64,000 nt of DNA from Streptomyces barringtoniae (GCF_020819595.1 NZ_JAJHNP010000029.1:1-64000), one strand, 5' to 3'; positions 8,192-16,618 are shown, numbered from the stretch's first letter. Notes: generated by a model from the sequence alone, not told the origin. Made by a program: numbers and translations.

Positions 8192-9550
8192 GTGTCCGTC
8201 CCCTCCCCCGCGCCCGCCTCCGACACCCCTCCCGGCCAGCCCTGGAAGGCGGCGACGGCCGCCTGGATCGGCAGCGCGCTGGAGTACTACGATTTTTTCG
8301 TCTACGGCAGCGCCGCCGCACTGATCTTCCCGAAGGTGTTCTTCGACTCCTCCGACCCGGCGACCGCGACCCTGCTGTCGCTCGCCACCTTCGGCGTCGC
8401 CTACGCCGCCCGGCCGCTCGGCGCGCTGGTCCTCGGGCACGTCGGAGACCGGCTCGGCCGCAAGAAGATCATGGTGTTCACCCTGATCCTGATGGGCCTG
8501 ACGACCTTCCTGATCGGCTGTCTGCCCACCCGCGCCCAGGCCGGCTCGCTCGCCCCGGTGCTGCTCGTGCTCTGCCGCGTGCTGCAGGGCATATCGGCGG
8601 CCGGCGAGCAGGCGAGCGCGAGTTCCATGAGCCTGGAGCACGCGCCGCCGGACCGGCGCGGATTCTTCACGAGCTTCACGCTGAGCGGCACCCAGGGCGG
8701 CCAGCTCATCGCCACGCTGGTCTTCATCCCCGTGTCCAGGCTGCCCGAGGACCAACTGCTGTCGTGGGGCTGGCGGGTGCCGTTCTGGCTGAGCATGGTG
8801 GTCGCCGTCACGGGTTACGTCATCCGGCGCCGGCTGCGCGAGACCCCGGCCTTCGCCCGGCAGGCGGCCACCGAGGGAGTGGTCCGGCTGCCGCTCGCGG
8901 TGCTGCTGCGCGAGCACTGGGCGGACGTGGTCCGGGTGATCGCGGGCGCGCTCATCGCCTCGGTCAGCACGATCTTCACGGTGTGGGCGCTGGCCTACGC
9001 CACCAGTGACGCGGTCGGGATGTCCCGTACGTTCATGCTGTGGGTGGGTGCCCTGGCCAACCTCGCCGCTCTGGCGGTGATCCCGCTGTGGGCCACGCTC
9101 TCGGACCGGATCGGGCGCCGGCCGGTGTTCCTGATCGGCGCGGTGGGCAGCGCGGCCGCGATGGCCGGCTATCTGTGGGCGATCTCCACGGGCTCGCGCC
9201 CGCTGATCCTGGTCCTCGGGATCGTCGCCTTCGGCCTCGTCTACAGCGCGGCGAACGGCGTGTGGCCCGCCTTCTACGGCGAGATGTTCGCGACCCGGGT
9301 GCGGCTGTCGGGCGTGGCCGTCGGCACGCAGATCGGCTTCGCGGTGGCCGGGTTCGCGGTCACCTTCGCCGCCGAGATCGCCGGTCCGGGCGGCGCCGAC
9401 TGGTCGGCGGTCGCCCTGTTCACGGGCGCGCTGTGCCTGCCGCCGGCCCTGGCCGCGCTCACCGCCCGCGAGACGCACAGGGTCCCGACGGAACTGCTCG
9501 GGGAGCGGCCGGGGAGGCAGGCGAAGCGGGCGGAACGGGTGACGGCCTGA
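8192..9550 (+). CDS. MFS transporter, metabolite:H+ symporter family, likely shikimate/quinate permease
   Basis: 452 residues with 12 predicted membrane segments. The N-terminal WIGSALEYYDFFVYG and the loop GHVGDRLGRKKIMV are diagnostic of the MHS family (ShiA, KgtP, ProP). The second half has the repeat loop SDRIGRRPVF. GTG start with AGGAG 7 bases upstream. Its place next to a dehydroshikimate dehydratase, shikimate dehydrogenase and regulator makes a shikimate/quinate/protocatechuate substrate the best guess. Confidence 0.88.
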   Translation: MSVPSPAPASDTPPGQPWKAATAAWIGSALEYYDFFVYGSAAALIFPKVFFDSSDPATATLLSLATFGVAYAARPLGALVLGHVGDRLGRKKIMVFTLILMGLTTFLIGCLPTRAQAGSLAPVLLVLCRVLQGISAAGEQASASSMSLEHAPPDRRGFFTSFTLSGTQGGQLIATLVFIPVSRLPEDQLLSWGWRVPFWLSMVVAVTGYVIRRRLRETPAFARQAATEGVVRLPLAVLLREHWADVVRVIAGALIASVSTIFTVWALAYATSDAVGMSRTFMLWVGALANLAALAVIPLWATLSDRIGRRPVFLIGAVGSAAAMAGYLWAISTGSRPLILVLGIVAFGLVYSAANGVWPAFYGEMFATRVRLSGVAVGTQIGFAVAGFAVTFAAEIAGPGGADWSAVALFTGALCLPPALAALTARETHRVPTELLGERPGRQAKRAERVTA

Positions 9551-9577
9551 GGCGAGCGGCTCCGGGCCGGCGGACTG

Positions 9578-9919
9578 CTAGGGCTGCGGGTGGCGCGGCT
9601 CGTACAGGGCGAGTTCGCCGCCGCCCGGCAGGCGCAGGGCGGTCACCCGGCCCCAGCGGGCCTCCTCCACCGGCCTGGTGAACTCCACTCCTTTCTCCGC
9701 GAGTTGACGTTGAGTCACGTCCAGGTCGTCGCACATCAGCATCAGCTCGTGCGCGGGCTCGCCGTCGGTGGCATGGCAGGCCACCTCGGTGGGCGGCGCC
9801 TGGAAGACCAGCCATCCGTGGCCCGCGTCGACGTGCGTCCATCCGAGGGTGTCGCGCAGGAAGGCCCGGTCGGCTTCCGCGTCCCGGCTGTAGAGCACCA
9901 CATGTGCACCGTTGATCAC
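9578..9919 (-). CDS. VOC (glyoxalase/bleomycin-resistance fold) protein
   Basis: 113 residues, the size of a single vicinal-oxygen-chelate domain built from two beta-alpha-beta-beta-beta modules. Start MINGAHVVLYSRDAEADRAFLRDTLGW is typical, and the C-terminal LRLPGGGELALYEPRHP carries the expected metal-site Glu region. No catalytic partner is encoded nearby and the substrate is unknown. It converges with the MFS permease; 27 bp separate the stops. Confidence 0.85.
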   Translation of the reverse strand: MINGAHVVLYSRDAEADRAFLRDTLGWTHVDAGHGWLVFQAPPTEVACHATDGEPAHELMLMCDDLDVTQRQLAEKGVEFTRPVEEARWGRVTALRLPGGGELALYEPRHPQP

Positions 9920-9985
9920 GCGCGGAGGCTAATGCGACGGGCGCCCCGGGACAAGCACCGCCCACCCACGACCGGCCAACCCGGC

Positions 9986-10053
9986 CGCGCTCACCCGGAC
10001 CGATCGCCACCGTCGCGCTCACCCGGACCGATCGCCACCGTCGCGCTCACCGG
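9986..10053. repeat. 28-bp tandem repeat, about 2.4 copies
   Basis: Two perfect copies (9986-10013 and 10014-10041) beginning CGCGCTCACCCGGACC, and a partial third copy CGCGCTCACCGG. They fill the 152-bp gap between a TetR stop and the VOC start on the minus strand. No function is assigned; slippage expansion is likely. Confidence 0.9.
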
Positions 10054-10071
10054 CCAGTGGCCGCCGTGGCG

Positions 10072-10668
10072 TCACCCCGCCGGAGTCACCGCCGCGTCGA
10101 GCAGGGGCCCGAGTTCCCGGGCGGCCGTGGTCAGCGGCTGTGCGTCCTGTTCCGCGCGGGACATCAGGATCGCGCCCTCCAGGGTGCTGATCATCAGCGT
10201 GGCCAGGGATTCGGCGCGTGCCGCGGGGACGCCCATGCCGGTCAGCGCCTCGGCGAGCGGGGCCCGCCAGGTCGTGAACGCGGCGGCCACGGCCTCGCGG
10301 GTCGAGCCGTCGGCCGAGGCGCAGTCGACGGTGGCGGCGGCGACCGGGCAGCCCGCAGCGAAGCCGCGCGCCGTGTACTCATCCGTCCACTGGGCGACCA
10401 TTGCCGCGAACAGCCCGCTCGGCGTCGGCTCCTCGAGCCCCGCGAGAAAGCGTGCGATCCGCTTGCCCGCATACCGTCCGGCCCAGCCGACCGCCTCATT
10501 GACCAGCTGTTCCTTCCCGCCCGGGAAGTAGTGCTGGAGCGAGCCGCGCGGTGCGCCCGCGTGCGCGGCGACCTCGCGCATGCCGGTCGCGGCGACACCG
10601 TCGCGCCGTATCAGCTGGGCCGCGCTGAAGACCATCCGCTCCCGCGGCCCGTGTCGCGACTCGCCCAT
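10072..10668 (-). CDS. TetR-family regulator (LmrA/YxaF-like)
   Basis: 198 residues. HTH region MVFSAAQLIRRDGVAATGMREVAAHAGAPRGSLQHYFPGGKEQL is the LmrA/YxaF subgroup pattern (RGSLYHHFPGGKEQL). The C-terminal domain contains the CPVAAATVDCA cysteine pair often seen in this subgroup. Start ATG at 10668 lies 34 bp from a pair of palindromes (10702-10744) shared with the divergent dehydrogenase gene, so autoregulation and control of that gene are likely. Confidence 0.9.
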   Translation of the reverse strand: MGESRHGPRERMVFSAAQLIRRDGVAATGMREVAAHAGAPRGSLQHYFPGGKEQLVNEAVGWAGRYAGKRIARFLAGLEEPTPSGLFAAMVAQWTDEYTARGFAAGCPVAAATVDCASADGSTREAVAAAFTTWRAPLAEALTGMGVPAARAESLATLMISTLEGAILMSRAEQDAQPLTTAARELGPLLDAAVTPAG

Positions 10669-10701
10669 TGACGGCCTCCCGATCCTCACCGCTCCCCACT
10701 C

Positions 10702-10744
10702 TATGACCGGCGTCATAACGGCGGCTACTATGACCGTGGTCATA
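10702..10744. promoter_or_regulatory. Twin palindromic operators between tetR and the HIBADH-like gene
   Basis: TATGACCGGCGTCATA (10702-10717) and TATGACCGTGGTCATA (10729-10744): both have arms TATGAC/GTCATA, and the second extends to TATGACC/GGTCATA. Their centres are 27 bp apart. The exact repetition in a divergent intergenic region strongly suggests binding by the adjacent TetR protein. Confidence 0.8.
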
Positions 10745-10772
10745 ATCGGCTCCCTGGGCGGAGGGCGGTCCC

Positions 10773-11651
10773 GTGAACGTCGGTTTCATCGGTCTCGGAG
10801 TGATGGGCCGCCCCATGGCGCAGCGCCTGGTGTCCGCCGGCACTCCCCTGGTGGTCTGGAACCGGACCCCGGAACGCGCCGCACCCCTGCGCGCCGCCGG
10901 CGCCACGGTCGCCGCGGACGCCGACGGGGTGTTCGCCAAGGCGGACGTGGTGCTGCTGATGCTCGCCGACGAGGCCGCCGTCGACACCGTGCTCGGCCGG
11001 GGCACTCCCGCGCTGGCGGCACGGGTCGCCGGGCGCACGGTCGTCCACATGGGCACCACCTCGCCCGAGTACTCCCACGCCCTGGAGACCGACGTCCGCG
11101 CCGCCGGCGGCCGGTACGTCGAGGCACCCGTCTCCGGGTCACGGGTCCCGGCGGAGGAAGGCCGGCTGGTGGCCATGCTCGCCGGGGAGCAGGACGCCGT
11201 GGACGCCGTACGGCCGTTGCTCGCGCCGTTGTGCCGGGAGACGTTCGGGTGCGGTCCGGCGCCCGGCGCGCTGCTGATGAAGCTGTCCGTGAACCTCTTC
11301 CTGATCACCCTGGTGACCGGGCTGACCGAGGCGTTCCACTTCGCCGAGCGGCAGGGCCTGGACCGGCGGCTCTTCCTGGACGTCCTGGACGCGGGCCCCA
11401 TGGCCAGCGGCGTCTCCCGGATGAAGGCGCCCAAGCTGTTCGACCGTGACTTCGCGGTCCAGGCGGCCGCACTGGACGTCCTGAAGAACAACCGGCTCAT
11501 CGCCGAGGCGGCCCGCAGGGCTCGCCTGGCCTCACCGCTCCTCGACGTGTGCCACACCCTGTTCGAGGAGACGGTGGCCCAGGGGTACGGCGACGAGGAC
11601 ATGGTCGCCGTACTGCGAGCGATCGAGACGCGGACCGTCGGCGCGTCGTAG
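10773..11651 (+). CDS. NAD(P)-dependent 3-hydroxyisobutyrate dehydrogenase-family oxidoreductase
   Basis: 292 residues. N-terminal Rossmann motif GFIGLGVMGRPMAQRL, substrate-binding motif EAPVSGSRVPAEEGRL, and the catalytic-lysine segment GALLMKLSVNLFL (Lys then Asn) define the beta-hydroxyacid dehydrogenase family. GTG start. The actual substrate (hydroxyisobutyrate, tartronate semialdehyde, succinic semialdehyde) cannot be told. It is divergent from a LmrA-type TetR gene with twin operators 29 bp before the start, so it is probably an inducible enzyme. Confidence 0.9.
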   Translation: MNVGFIGLGVMGRPMAQRLVSAGTPLVVWNRTPERAAPLRAAGATVAADADGVFAKADVVLLMLADEAAVDTVLGRGTPALAARVAGRTVVHMGTTSPEYSHALETDVRAAGGRYVEAPVSGSRVPAEEGRLVAMLAGEQDAVDAVRPLLAPLCRETFGCGPAPGALLMKLSVNLFLITLVTGLTEAFHFAERQGLDRRLFLDVLDAGPMASGVSRMKAPKLFDRDFAVQAAALDVLKNNRLIAEAARRARLASPLLDVCHTLFEETVAQGYGDEDMVAVLRAIETRTVGAS

Positions 11652-11668
11652 CCGGGAACCGGGGCGGG

Positions 11669-12118
11669 TCAGCGCTTCGGGATACCGTACGCCCGCTCGA
11701 CGTGCAGCCGCACCACCAGACGGCGGTCGCGGACCATCGCCGCCCGGTAGTCGTCCCAGTCCGGATGCTCGCCCTGAACGTCCCGGTACAGGCGGATCAG
11801 TTCCTCGACGGTGTCGTCGTGCGGGTCCCGGGCGACCGGGGAGAGTTCGGCCGTGCCCTCGGCGACGGTGAACGCCCAGCGGTCGGCGCTGGTGACGTGG
11901 TAGGAGGCGCGGGGGTCTCGGCGGAGGTTGCGGGCCTTGGCGCGGTCGTCGGTGACGGAGATCCGGATCACGCGCTCGTCGGGATAGTAGGCGTGGTTGA
12001 CGTTGGACAGCTGGGGGCGGCCGTCGCGTTTGAGGGTGACCAGGACGCCGGCGTCGCCTTCGGCGAGCAGTTCGAGCAGCGCGTCCTGCGTGGGGTCCGA
12101 GGTGGAGTCTTCGCTCAT
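11669..12118 (-). CDS. PPOX-class flavin/F420-binding protein
   Basis: 149 residues of the split-barrel pyridoxamine 5'-phosphate oxidase-like fold. The start DALLELLAEGDAGVLVTLKRDGRPQLSNVNHAYY and the strand VIRISVTDDRAKARNLRRDPRASYHV are the pattern of the F420-dependent actinobacterial subgroup. The C-terminal RLVVRLHVERAYGIPKR is also typical. Likely a cytosolic reductase or F420/FMN-binding protein of unknown substrate. Divergent from a TetR gene, with two operator palindromes in the 90-bp gap, so it is probably co-regulated. Confidence 0.88.
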   Translation of the reverse strand: MSEDSTSDPTQDALLELLAEGDAGVLVTLKRDGRPQLSNVNHAYYPDERVIRISVTDDRAKARNLRRDPRASYHVTSADRWAFTVAEGTAELSPVARDPHDDTVEELIRLYRDVQGEHPDWDDYRAAMVRDRRLVVRLHVERAYGIPKR

Positions 12119-12171
12119 GACACGGTCAACTCACCGGAGCGGGTGCCGCATTCCCGCGCTCCGACCGGAGA

Positions 12172-12210
12172 GTAGACAGTGTCTACGGCAGCCTGGTAGA
12201 CAGTGTCTAT
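12172..12210. promoter_or_regulatory. Twin operators GTAGACA-s-TGTCTAC, the second covering the tetR start codon
   Basis: GTAGACAGTGTCTAC (12172-12186) is a 15-bp palindrome about its central base. GTAGACAGTGTCTAT (12196-12210) repeats it 24 bp later and runs into the ATG at 12209. Two such elements between divergent genes fit autoregulation by the adjacent TetR protein. Confidence 0.8.
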
Positions 12211-12790
12211 GACTGAGTCCGACATGGGGTTGCGGGAGCGTCTGGTCGACGTGGGCGTTGAGCTGCTGGCGGTCGAGGGGCTGCAGGCGCTGACCCTGCG
12301 GGAGATCGCCCGGCGCGCCGGCGTCTCGCACGGGGCCCCGCGCCGCTACTTCCCCACCCATCTGGAGCTGCTGTCGGCCATCGCGCGCCGCGGCTTCGCC
12401 GAGCTGGCCGAGCGGGTACGGGCGACGCTCGCACCGGGCTCCGCCGGCCCGCGCGCGCAGGTGGCGGCGCTGGCGCGAACCTATCTGGAATACGCGCTCG
12501 AAAACCCCGGCATGTACGAGCTGATGTTCCGTCACGACTTGCTGGAGAGCGGTCACTTGGGGCTGCGGGACACGAGTCTCCCCCTGTTCCGCGTGCTCGC
12601 CGGGCTCGTCGGCGAGGTCCGGCCCACAGCGGACGCCCGGCGGGTCGCGGGCGCCCTGTGGGCCAATCTGCACGGAGTCGCCCAGCTGTGGTGCTGGCGC
12701 AGTCTCCAACTCGCCGTCGGCGAAGAGGACTTCGGGCCTTTGCTCGATGCGGTGCTGCTGGCCCACCTCGGCCCGGAGCGCGGCCGGTGA
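12209..12790 (+). CDS. TetR-family regulator of the downstream DHA2 MFS pump
   Basis: 193 residues from the ATG at 12209. HTH: LRERLVDVGVELLAVEGLQALTLREIARRAGVSHGAPRRYFPTHLELL. C-terminal domain of the TetR_C_33/WHG type (LARTYLEYALENPGMYELMF). No Shine-Dalgarno is visible and the operator overlaps the start codon, so a leaderless message is possible; ATG at 12224 is an alternative start. The stop overlaps the GTG of the MFS gene (GTGA), so regulator and pump are co-expressed. Confidence 0.88.
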   Translation: MTESDMGLRERLVDVGVELLAVEGLQALTLREIARRAGVSHGAPRRYFPTHLELLSAIARRGFAELAERVRATLAPGSAGPRAQVAALARTYLEYALENPGMYELMFRHDLLESGHLGLRDTSLPLFRVLAGLVGEVRPTADARRVAGALWANLHGVAQLWCWRSLQLAVGEEDFGPLLDAVLLAHLGPERGR

Positions 12791-14172
12791 ACCGGCCTTG
12801 GACGCTGGCGAGCAGCGTGGCGGGTGCGGTGGTCGTCGCGCTGGACGGGACGGTCCTCACGGTCGCGCAGCCCCGTCTGCAGAGCGAGTTGGGGGCGTCG
12901 TTCGCGGAGGTGCAGTGGACCAGCACCGCGTATCTGATCGCCGTGGCCAGCCTGCTGGTGTTCGCGGGACGGCTCGGTGACCGGTACGGGCAGCAGCGGG
13001 TGTTCGCGCTCGGCATGCTGGGGTTCGGAGCGGCGTCGGCGGGGATCGCTGGCGCGCCCGGCGTGGGCTGGGTGATCGGGCTGCGGGCGGTGCAGGGGGT
13101 GTTCGGGGCGCTGCTGCAGCCCGCCACACTGGGGATGCTGCGGGCCGCGTACCCGCCGGACCGGCTCGCGCGTCCTCTCGCCGTGCGGACCGCCGCGATC
13201 GGGCTGGCGGCGGCAGCGGGGCCGCTGGTGGGCGGGGCGCTGGTGACCGGCCTGGGCTGGCGGGCGGTGTTCTTCGTCAACGTGCTGCCCGCGCTCGTCT
13301 TCGGCCTGCCGACGCTGCTGCGCCCGCAACGGCCCGCGGCGGGTTCCGGGGCCCCGCTGGACATACCGGGGGCCGTACTCCTCGCGGTGGCCCTCTCCTG
13401 CCTGGTGCACTCGCTGACCGCGCGGCCCGCCTCCGTCACGGGACTCGCCGTCGCCGCGGTCGCCGCCGCCGTCCTCGTGCGGCACGAGCGGCGTACGGCG
13501 AGCCCGCTGCTGCCGCCCTCGGTCATCGGCTCGCGGGCGGCCGGGGCGGCGCTCGGCGTGCTGGTGGTCGTGTCCGCGGCCCTTTTCGGCACCCTCTTCG
13601 TGGCCACCTACGTCCTCCAACGCCGCCTGGGCCTCGACCCGTTGGACAGCTCCCTGCGCAGTCTGCCGCTCGCGGTGCTGATGGTGGCGTCCGCCGCGCT
13701 GTGCCCGGCGCTGCTGCGCCGCTTCGGGACGCGCGGTACGACGACGGGGGCGACGGCGCTGCTGGCGCTCGGTGTCCTCGTACTGTCCGGGGCCGGCTCG
13801 ACGCCCACGCTCGGCTGCGCGTTCGCCCTGCTGGGGGCCGGCTTCGGGACGGTGATGGTGGCGGCCACCCAGGTGGTCGTACGCCGGGCGGAGGTGGCGG
13901 TGGCCGGAGTGGCGGGCGGGCTGCAGCAGACGGCGCTGAACGTCGGCCCGGCCGTGGGAGTGGCCACGGCGACCGCGCTCATCGGCACCGGGACCACGAC
14001 CGCCCTGCTCGCCCTGACGGCCGTCGCGTCGCTCGGCGTGCCCTTGGCCAGTGCACTGCCGAGAACCGACGGCGACGGCGCCCGGGCCGGGACCGGCGGC
14101 TACCGCACGTCGGCCGGGGCAGGTGACGATGGCCTGCCGGCCGGGGCAGACGACGATCGCCTTCCGGCCTGA
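12787..14172 (+). CDS. MFS drug exporter, DHA2 (14-TMS) type
   Basis: 461 residues, GTG start overlapping the TetR stop. Motif C-like and DHA2 features are present: VVVALDGTVLTVAQPRLQ, STAYLIAVASLLVFAGRLGDRYGQQRVF, and LRAVQGVFGALLQPATLGML. Thirteen or fourteen hydrophobic segments follow. It probably expels a toxic compound sensed by the upstream TetR. The last 35-40 residues (from SALPRTDGDG) are encoded by the first units of a 27-bp minisatellite, so the hydrophilic tail is repeat-derived and its end is probably variable between strains. Confidence 0.9.
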   Translation: MNRPWTLASSVAGAVVVALDGTVLTVAQPRLQSELGASFAEVQWTSTAYLIAVASLLVFAGRLGDRYGQQRVFALGMLGFGAASAGIAGAPGVGWVIGLRAVQGVFGALLQPATLGMLRAAYPPDRLARPLAVRTAAIGLAAAAGPLVGGALVTGLGWRAVFFVNVLPALVFGLPTLLRPQRPAAGSGAPLDIPGAVLLAVALSCLVHSLTARPASVTGLAVAAVAAAVLVRHERRTASPLLPPSVIGSRAAGAALGVLVVVSAALFGTLFVATYVLQRRLGLDPLDSSLRSLPLAVLMVASAALCPALLRRFGTRGTTTGATALLALGVLVLSGAGSTPTLGCAFALLGAGFGTVMVAATQVVVRRAEVAVAGVAGGLQQTALNVGPAVGVATATALIGTGTTTALLALTAVASLGVPLASALPRTDGDGARAGTGGYRTSAGAGDDGLPAGADDDRLPA

Positions 14173-14525
14173 GCAGAAGACGAGCGCGGGACGGCCTGAG
14201 CAGGTGACGAGCGCGGGACGGCTGGGATCAATGGCGAGCACGTACCAGCCGGAACCAGCGGCGAGCGCACAACAACCGGGACCAATGGCGAGCACCCACC
14301 GACCGCAGGACAGCCGAGACCGACGGCAAGCACGTACCAGCCCGGCCAGTGGCAAGCGCGCAACAACCGGGACCGATGACGAGCACGCGCCGACCGGAAC
14401 CAGCAACCGCGGGACAGCCGAGACCGACGGCGAGCGCGTGCCGACCGGAACCAGTGGCGAGCACGGGCCCGCCTGGACCGGTGGCGGGCGCGGGCTGCCC
14501 GGAACCAGTGGCGGGCGCGGGATGC
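14059..14525. repeat. Degenerate 27-bp minisatellite, about 17 units
   Basis: Units begin CCGGrACCrrTGGCGAGC and are mostly exactly 27 bp: 14087, 14114, 14141, 14168, 14195, 14222, 14249, 14276, 14314, 14341 (26 bp), 14367, 14394 (24 bp), 14418, 14445, 14472 and 14499. A 28-bp first unit is at 14059 and an 11-bp remnant at 14303. The array starts inside the MFS gene and fills most of the 491-bp gap before the serine hydrolase. The remainder, 14526-14663, contains only the hydrolase ribosome site. An open frame runs through the array because 27 is a multiple of 3, but it shows no protein family. Confidence 0.9.
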
Positions 14526-14663
14526 CCGGCCCTGACGGCGTCGCGTCGATCACAAACACCGCTGATGAACGGGTCCATGGTGGTGTTCCTGGGCGACGAT
14601 GAGGGCCGGGTGCGTCCCGGCGGGCAGCCGGGACAGCGCGTACATGGCGACCGGAGGAGAGCG

Positions 14664-15887
14664 ATGGCAGGGCTGCGGCAGGAAGTCGACCCGGGCGAGG
14701 CGGGGCTGGACGTCAAGGCGCTGGACCGCCTGGACCGGCAGTTCGCGCTCCACGTCGACGAGGGGCGGCTGCCCGGCTTTCTCGTGGCCCTCTCGCGTGG
14801 TGGCCGGGTCGCCCACCTCACCACGTACGGCCGGCGCGATGTCGCGGCCGGGCTGCCGGTCGAGGCGGACACGCTGTGGCGGATCTACTCCATGACCAAG
14901 CCGGTCACCGCGGTCGCGGTACTGCTGCTGGTGGAGGAGGGCAGGCTGTCCCTGGACGACCCGCTGGAACGTCATCTGCCGGCGTTCGCCAACCCGCGTG
15001 TGTACGACGGGGGTTCGGGCCCGGACCTGCGCACCCGCCCGGCCTCCGGCCCGATCCTGATCCGGCATCTGCTCACCCACACCGCCGGCCTGACCTTCGG
15101 CTTCTACTACAAGCACCCCGTCGACGCCCTCTACCGCGAGTCCGGCCTGGAGTACTCGGTGCCGCCGGGCGCCGATCTGGCCGAGACGGTCGAGGTGTAC
15201 GCACGCATGCCGCTGCAGTTCGATCCCGGCACACAGTGGAACTACTCGGTGGCCTCGAACGTGCTGGGCCGGGTGATCGAGGTGGTGTCCGGGCGGCCGC
15301 TGGACACGTTCTTCGCCGAGCGGATCCTGCGCCCGCTCGGCATGGCCGACACAGGCTTCCACATCGAGCCCGAACAGGCGGGCAGGCTGGCCCAGTTGTA
15401 CGGGGAGACGGTAGAGGGAGGGATCGAACCGGTGCCGGGGCTGCCGGTGCACGGCCGGCCGAGGTTCCTGTCCGGCAGCGGCGGCCTGGTCTCCTCGGCG
15501 TACGACTTCCACCGGTTCATGGAGATGCTGCGCCGGGGCGGCGAACTGGAGGGCGTACGGCTGCTGTCCACGGAAACCGTCGGCATGATGACGCGCAACC
15601 AGCTGCCCGGCGACGCGGTGTTGCGCTCCTTCGGCGCGCCCGCCCACCAGGAACCCGGCAACGACGGGCTCGGCTTCGGCTTCAACGTGTCGGTGGTGAC
15701 CGACCCGTCCCGCACCCTGGCCCCCTCCAGCCTCGGCACGTTCGGCTGGACCGGCGCGGCCACGACCGCCTTCTGGGTCGATCCGGCCCGTGAGCTGACG
15801 GTCCAGTTCATGACGCAGGTACGCCCGAAGACGCTGAAGATCTTTCCGGAGCTGCGGCGGCTGGTGCACGAGACGCTGGTGGACTGA
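14664..15887 (+). CDS. Serine hydrolase, class C beta-lactamase/esterase family
   Basis: 407 residues with GGAGGA 5 bases before the ATG. Catalytic SxxK is S76-M-T-K79 (IYSMTKP); the second motif is Y194-S-V in WNYSVASNVLG; the third-box region is FGWTGAATT. The domain ILIRHLLTHTAGL is diagnostic of the family. No signal peptide is seen, so it is a cytosolic esterase/peptidase-type member (EstB-like), not a secreted beta-lactamase. Substrate unknown. Its stop faces that of the GTP cyclohydrolase gene. Confidence 0.9.
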   Translation: MAGLRQEVDPGEAGLDVKALDRLDRQFALHVDEGRLPGFLVALSRGGRVAHLTTYGRRDVAAGLPVEADTLWRIYSMTKPVTAVAVLLLVEEGRLSLDDPLERHLPAFANPRVYDGGSGPDLRTRPASGPILIRHLLTHTAGLTFGFYYKHPVDALYRESGLEYSVPPGADLAETVEVYARMPLQFDPGTQWNYSVASNVLGRVIEVVSGRPLDTFFAERILRPLGMADTGFHIEPEQAGRLAQLYGETVEGGIEPVPGLPVHGRPRFLSGSGGLVSSAYDFHRFMEMLRRGGELEGVRLLSTETVGMMTRNQLPGDAVLRSFGAPAHQEPGNDGLGFGFNVSVVTDPSRTLAPSSLGTFGWTGAATTAFWVDPARELTVQFMTQVRPKTLKIFPELRRLVHETLVD

Positions 15888-15903
15888 CTGACCGCCGGGG
15901 CGG

Positions 15904-15929
15904 CCGCCGCCCGTGGGGGGAGGCGGCGG
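15904..15929. terminator. Bidirectional terminator-like hairpin
   Basis: Stem CCGCCGCC / GGCGGCGG (8 bp) with a 10-base loop in the 59-bp gap between convergent stops (serine hydrolase and GTP cyclohydrolase II). There is no U-run, as usual for Streptomyces. Confidence 0.55.
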
Positions 15930-15946
15930 ACGCCGGACGGCCGGCT

Positions 15947-16618
15947 TCAGGAGCCGTGGGCGACGGCGTCCAGATGGGGCAGGACGTGGTCCATCCGCTC
16001 CCGCTTGGTGCGCAGATACGTGATGTTGCTCTCGCACGGCTCGATCAGCAGCGGCACCTGCTCGGCGACCTGGATCCCGTGCCGCACCAGCGCCTCGCGC
16101 TTGCGGGGGTTGTTGGACATCAGGCGTACCGAGCGCACCCCGAGGTCGTGCAGGATCTCCGCAGCGATGCCGTAGTCGCGGGCGTCGACAGGCAGGCCGA
16201 GCGCGAGGTTCGCCTCCACGGTGTCCAGGCCCTCCGCCTGCAGTGCCATCGCGCGCAGCTTGGCGAGCAGTCCGATGCCGCGGCCCTCGTGGCCCCTCAA
16301 GTACACGACGATCCCGCTGCCTTCGGCGACGACGGCGCGCAGTGCGGCCTCCAGCTGGTCGCCGCACTCGCAGTGCCGGGAGCCGAACGCGTCCCCGGTC
16401 AGGCATTCGGAGTGCAACCGGGTCAGCACGTTCTCGGTGCCGATCTCGCCGTACACGAGGGCCACTTGTTCGTCGCCGCGGTCGTGGTCCAGGTAGCCGA
16501 TCGCCTGGAATTTCCCGTACACGGTGGGCAGCGGTGCATTCACGACGCGTTCCGCGCCCGAACGCCGCGGGGACTTCTTGCCGAGGACGCCCATGTTGAA
16601 GCCGTTGTTTTCTGTCAT
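15947..16618 (-). CDS. ribA: GTP cyclohydrolase II paralogue with Met at the active-site Tyr position (FAPy-forming type)
   Basis: 223 residues. Zn ligands C72, C83 and C85 (ECLTGDAFGSRHCECG), GTP-binding RGHEGRGIGL and SNNPRKREAL identify GCH II. E. coli RibA has Tyr105 in KIRAYALQ; here the same place reads KLRAMALQ, with Met124. From work on S. coelicolor GCH II paralogues, the Tyr-to-Met variant stops at 2-amino-5-formylamino-6-ribosylaminopyrimidinone phosphate (FAPy) and does not remove the formyl group. The gene stands alone without ribB or ribE, and its start is only 35 bp from the divergent creatininase-family gene. Start ATG with AGGA 8 bases upstream; the MGVLGKKSPRR extension precedes the catalytic domain. 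Confidence 0.9.
   Translation of the reverse strand: MTENNGFNMGVLGKKSPRRSGAERVVNAPLPTVYGKFQAIGYLDHDRGDEQVALVYGEIGTENVLTRLHSECLTGDAFGSRHCECGDQLEAALRAVVAEGSGIVVYLRGHEGRGIGLLAKLRAMALQAEGLDTVEANLALGLPVDARDYGIAAEILHDLGVRSVRLMSNNPRKREALVRHGIQVAEQVPLLIEPCESNITYLRTKRERMDHVLPHLDAVAHGS

Noticed and set aside
14059..14525. CRISPR-like periodic array
   Set aside because: Units are contiguous 27-bp degenerate repeats without spacers, and no cas genes are near; this is a minisatellite.
14051..14602. Open frame through the minisatellite
   Set aside because: Open only because the repeat period is a multiple of three; no conserved domain and no own ribosome site.
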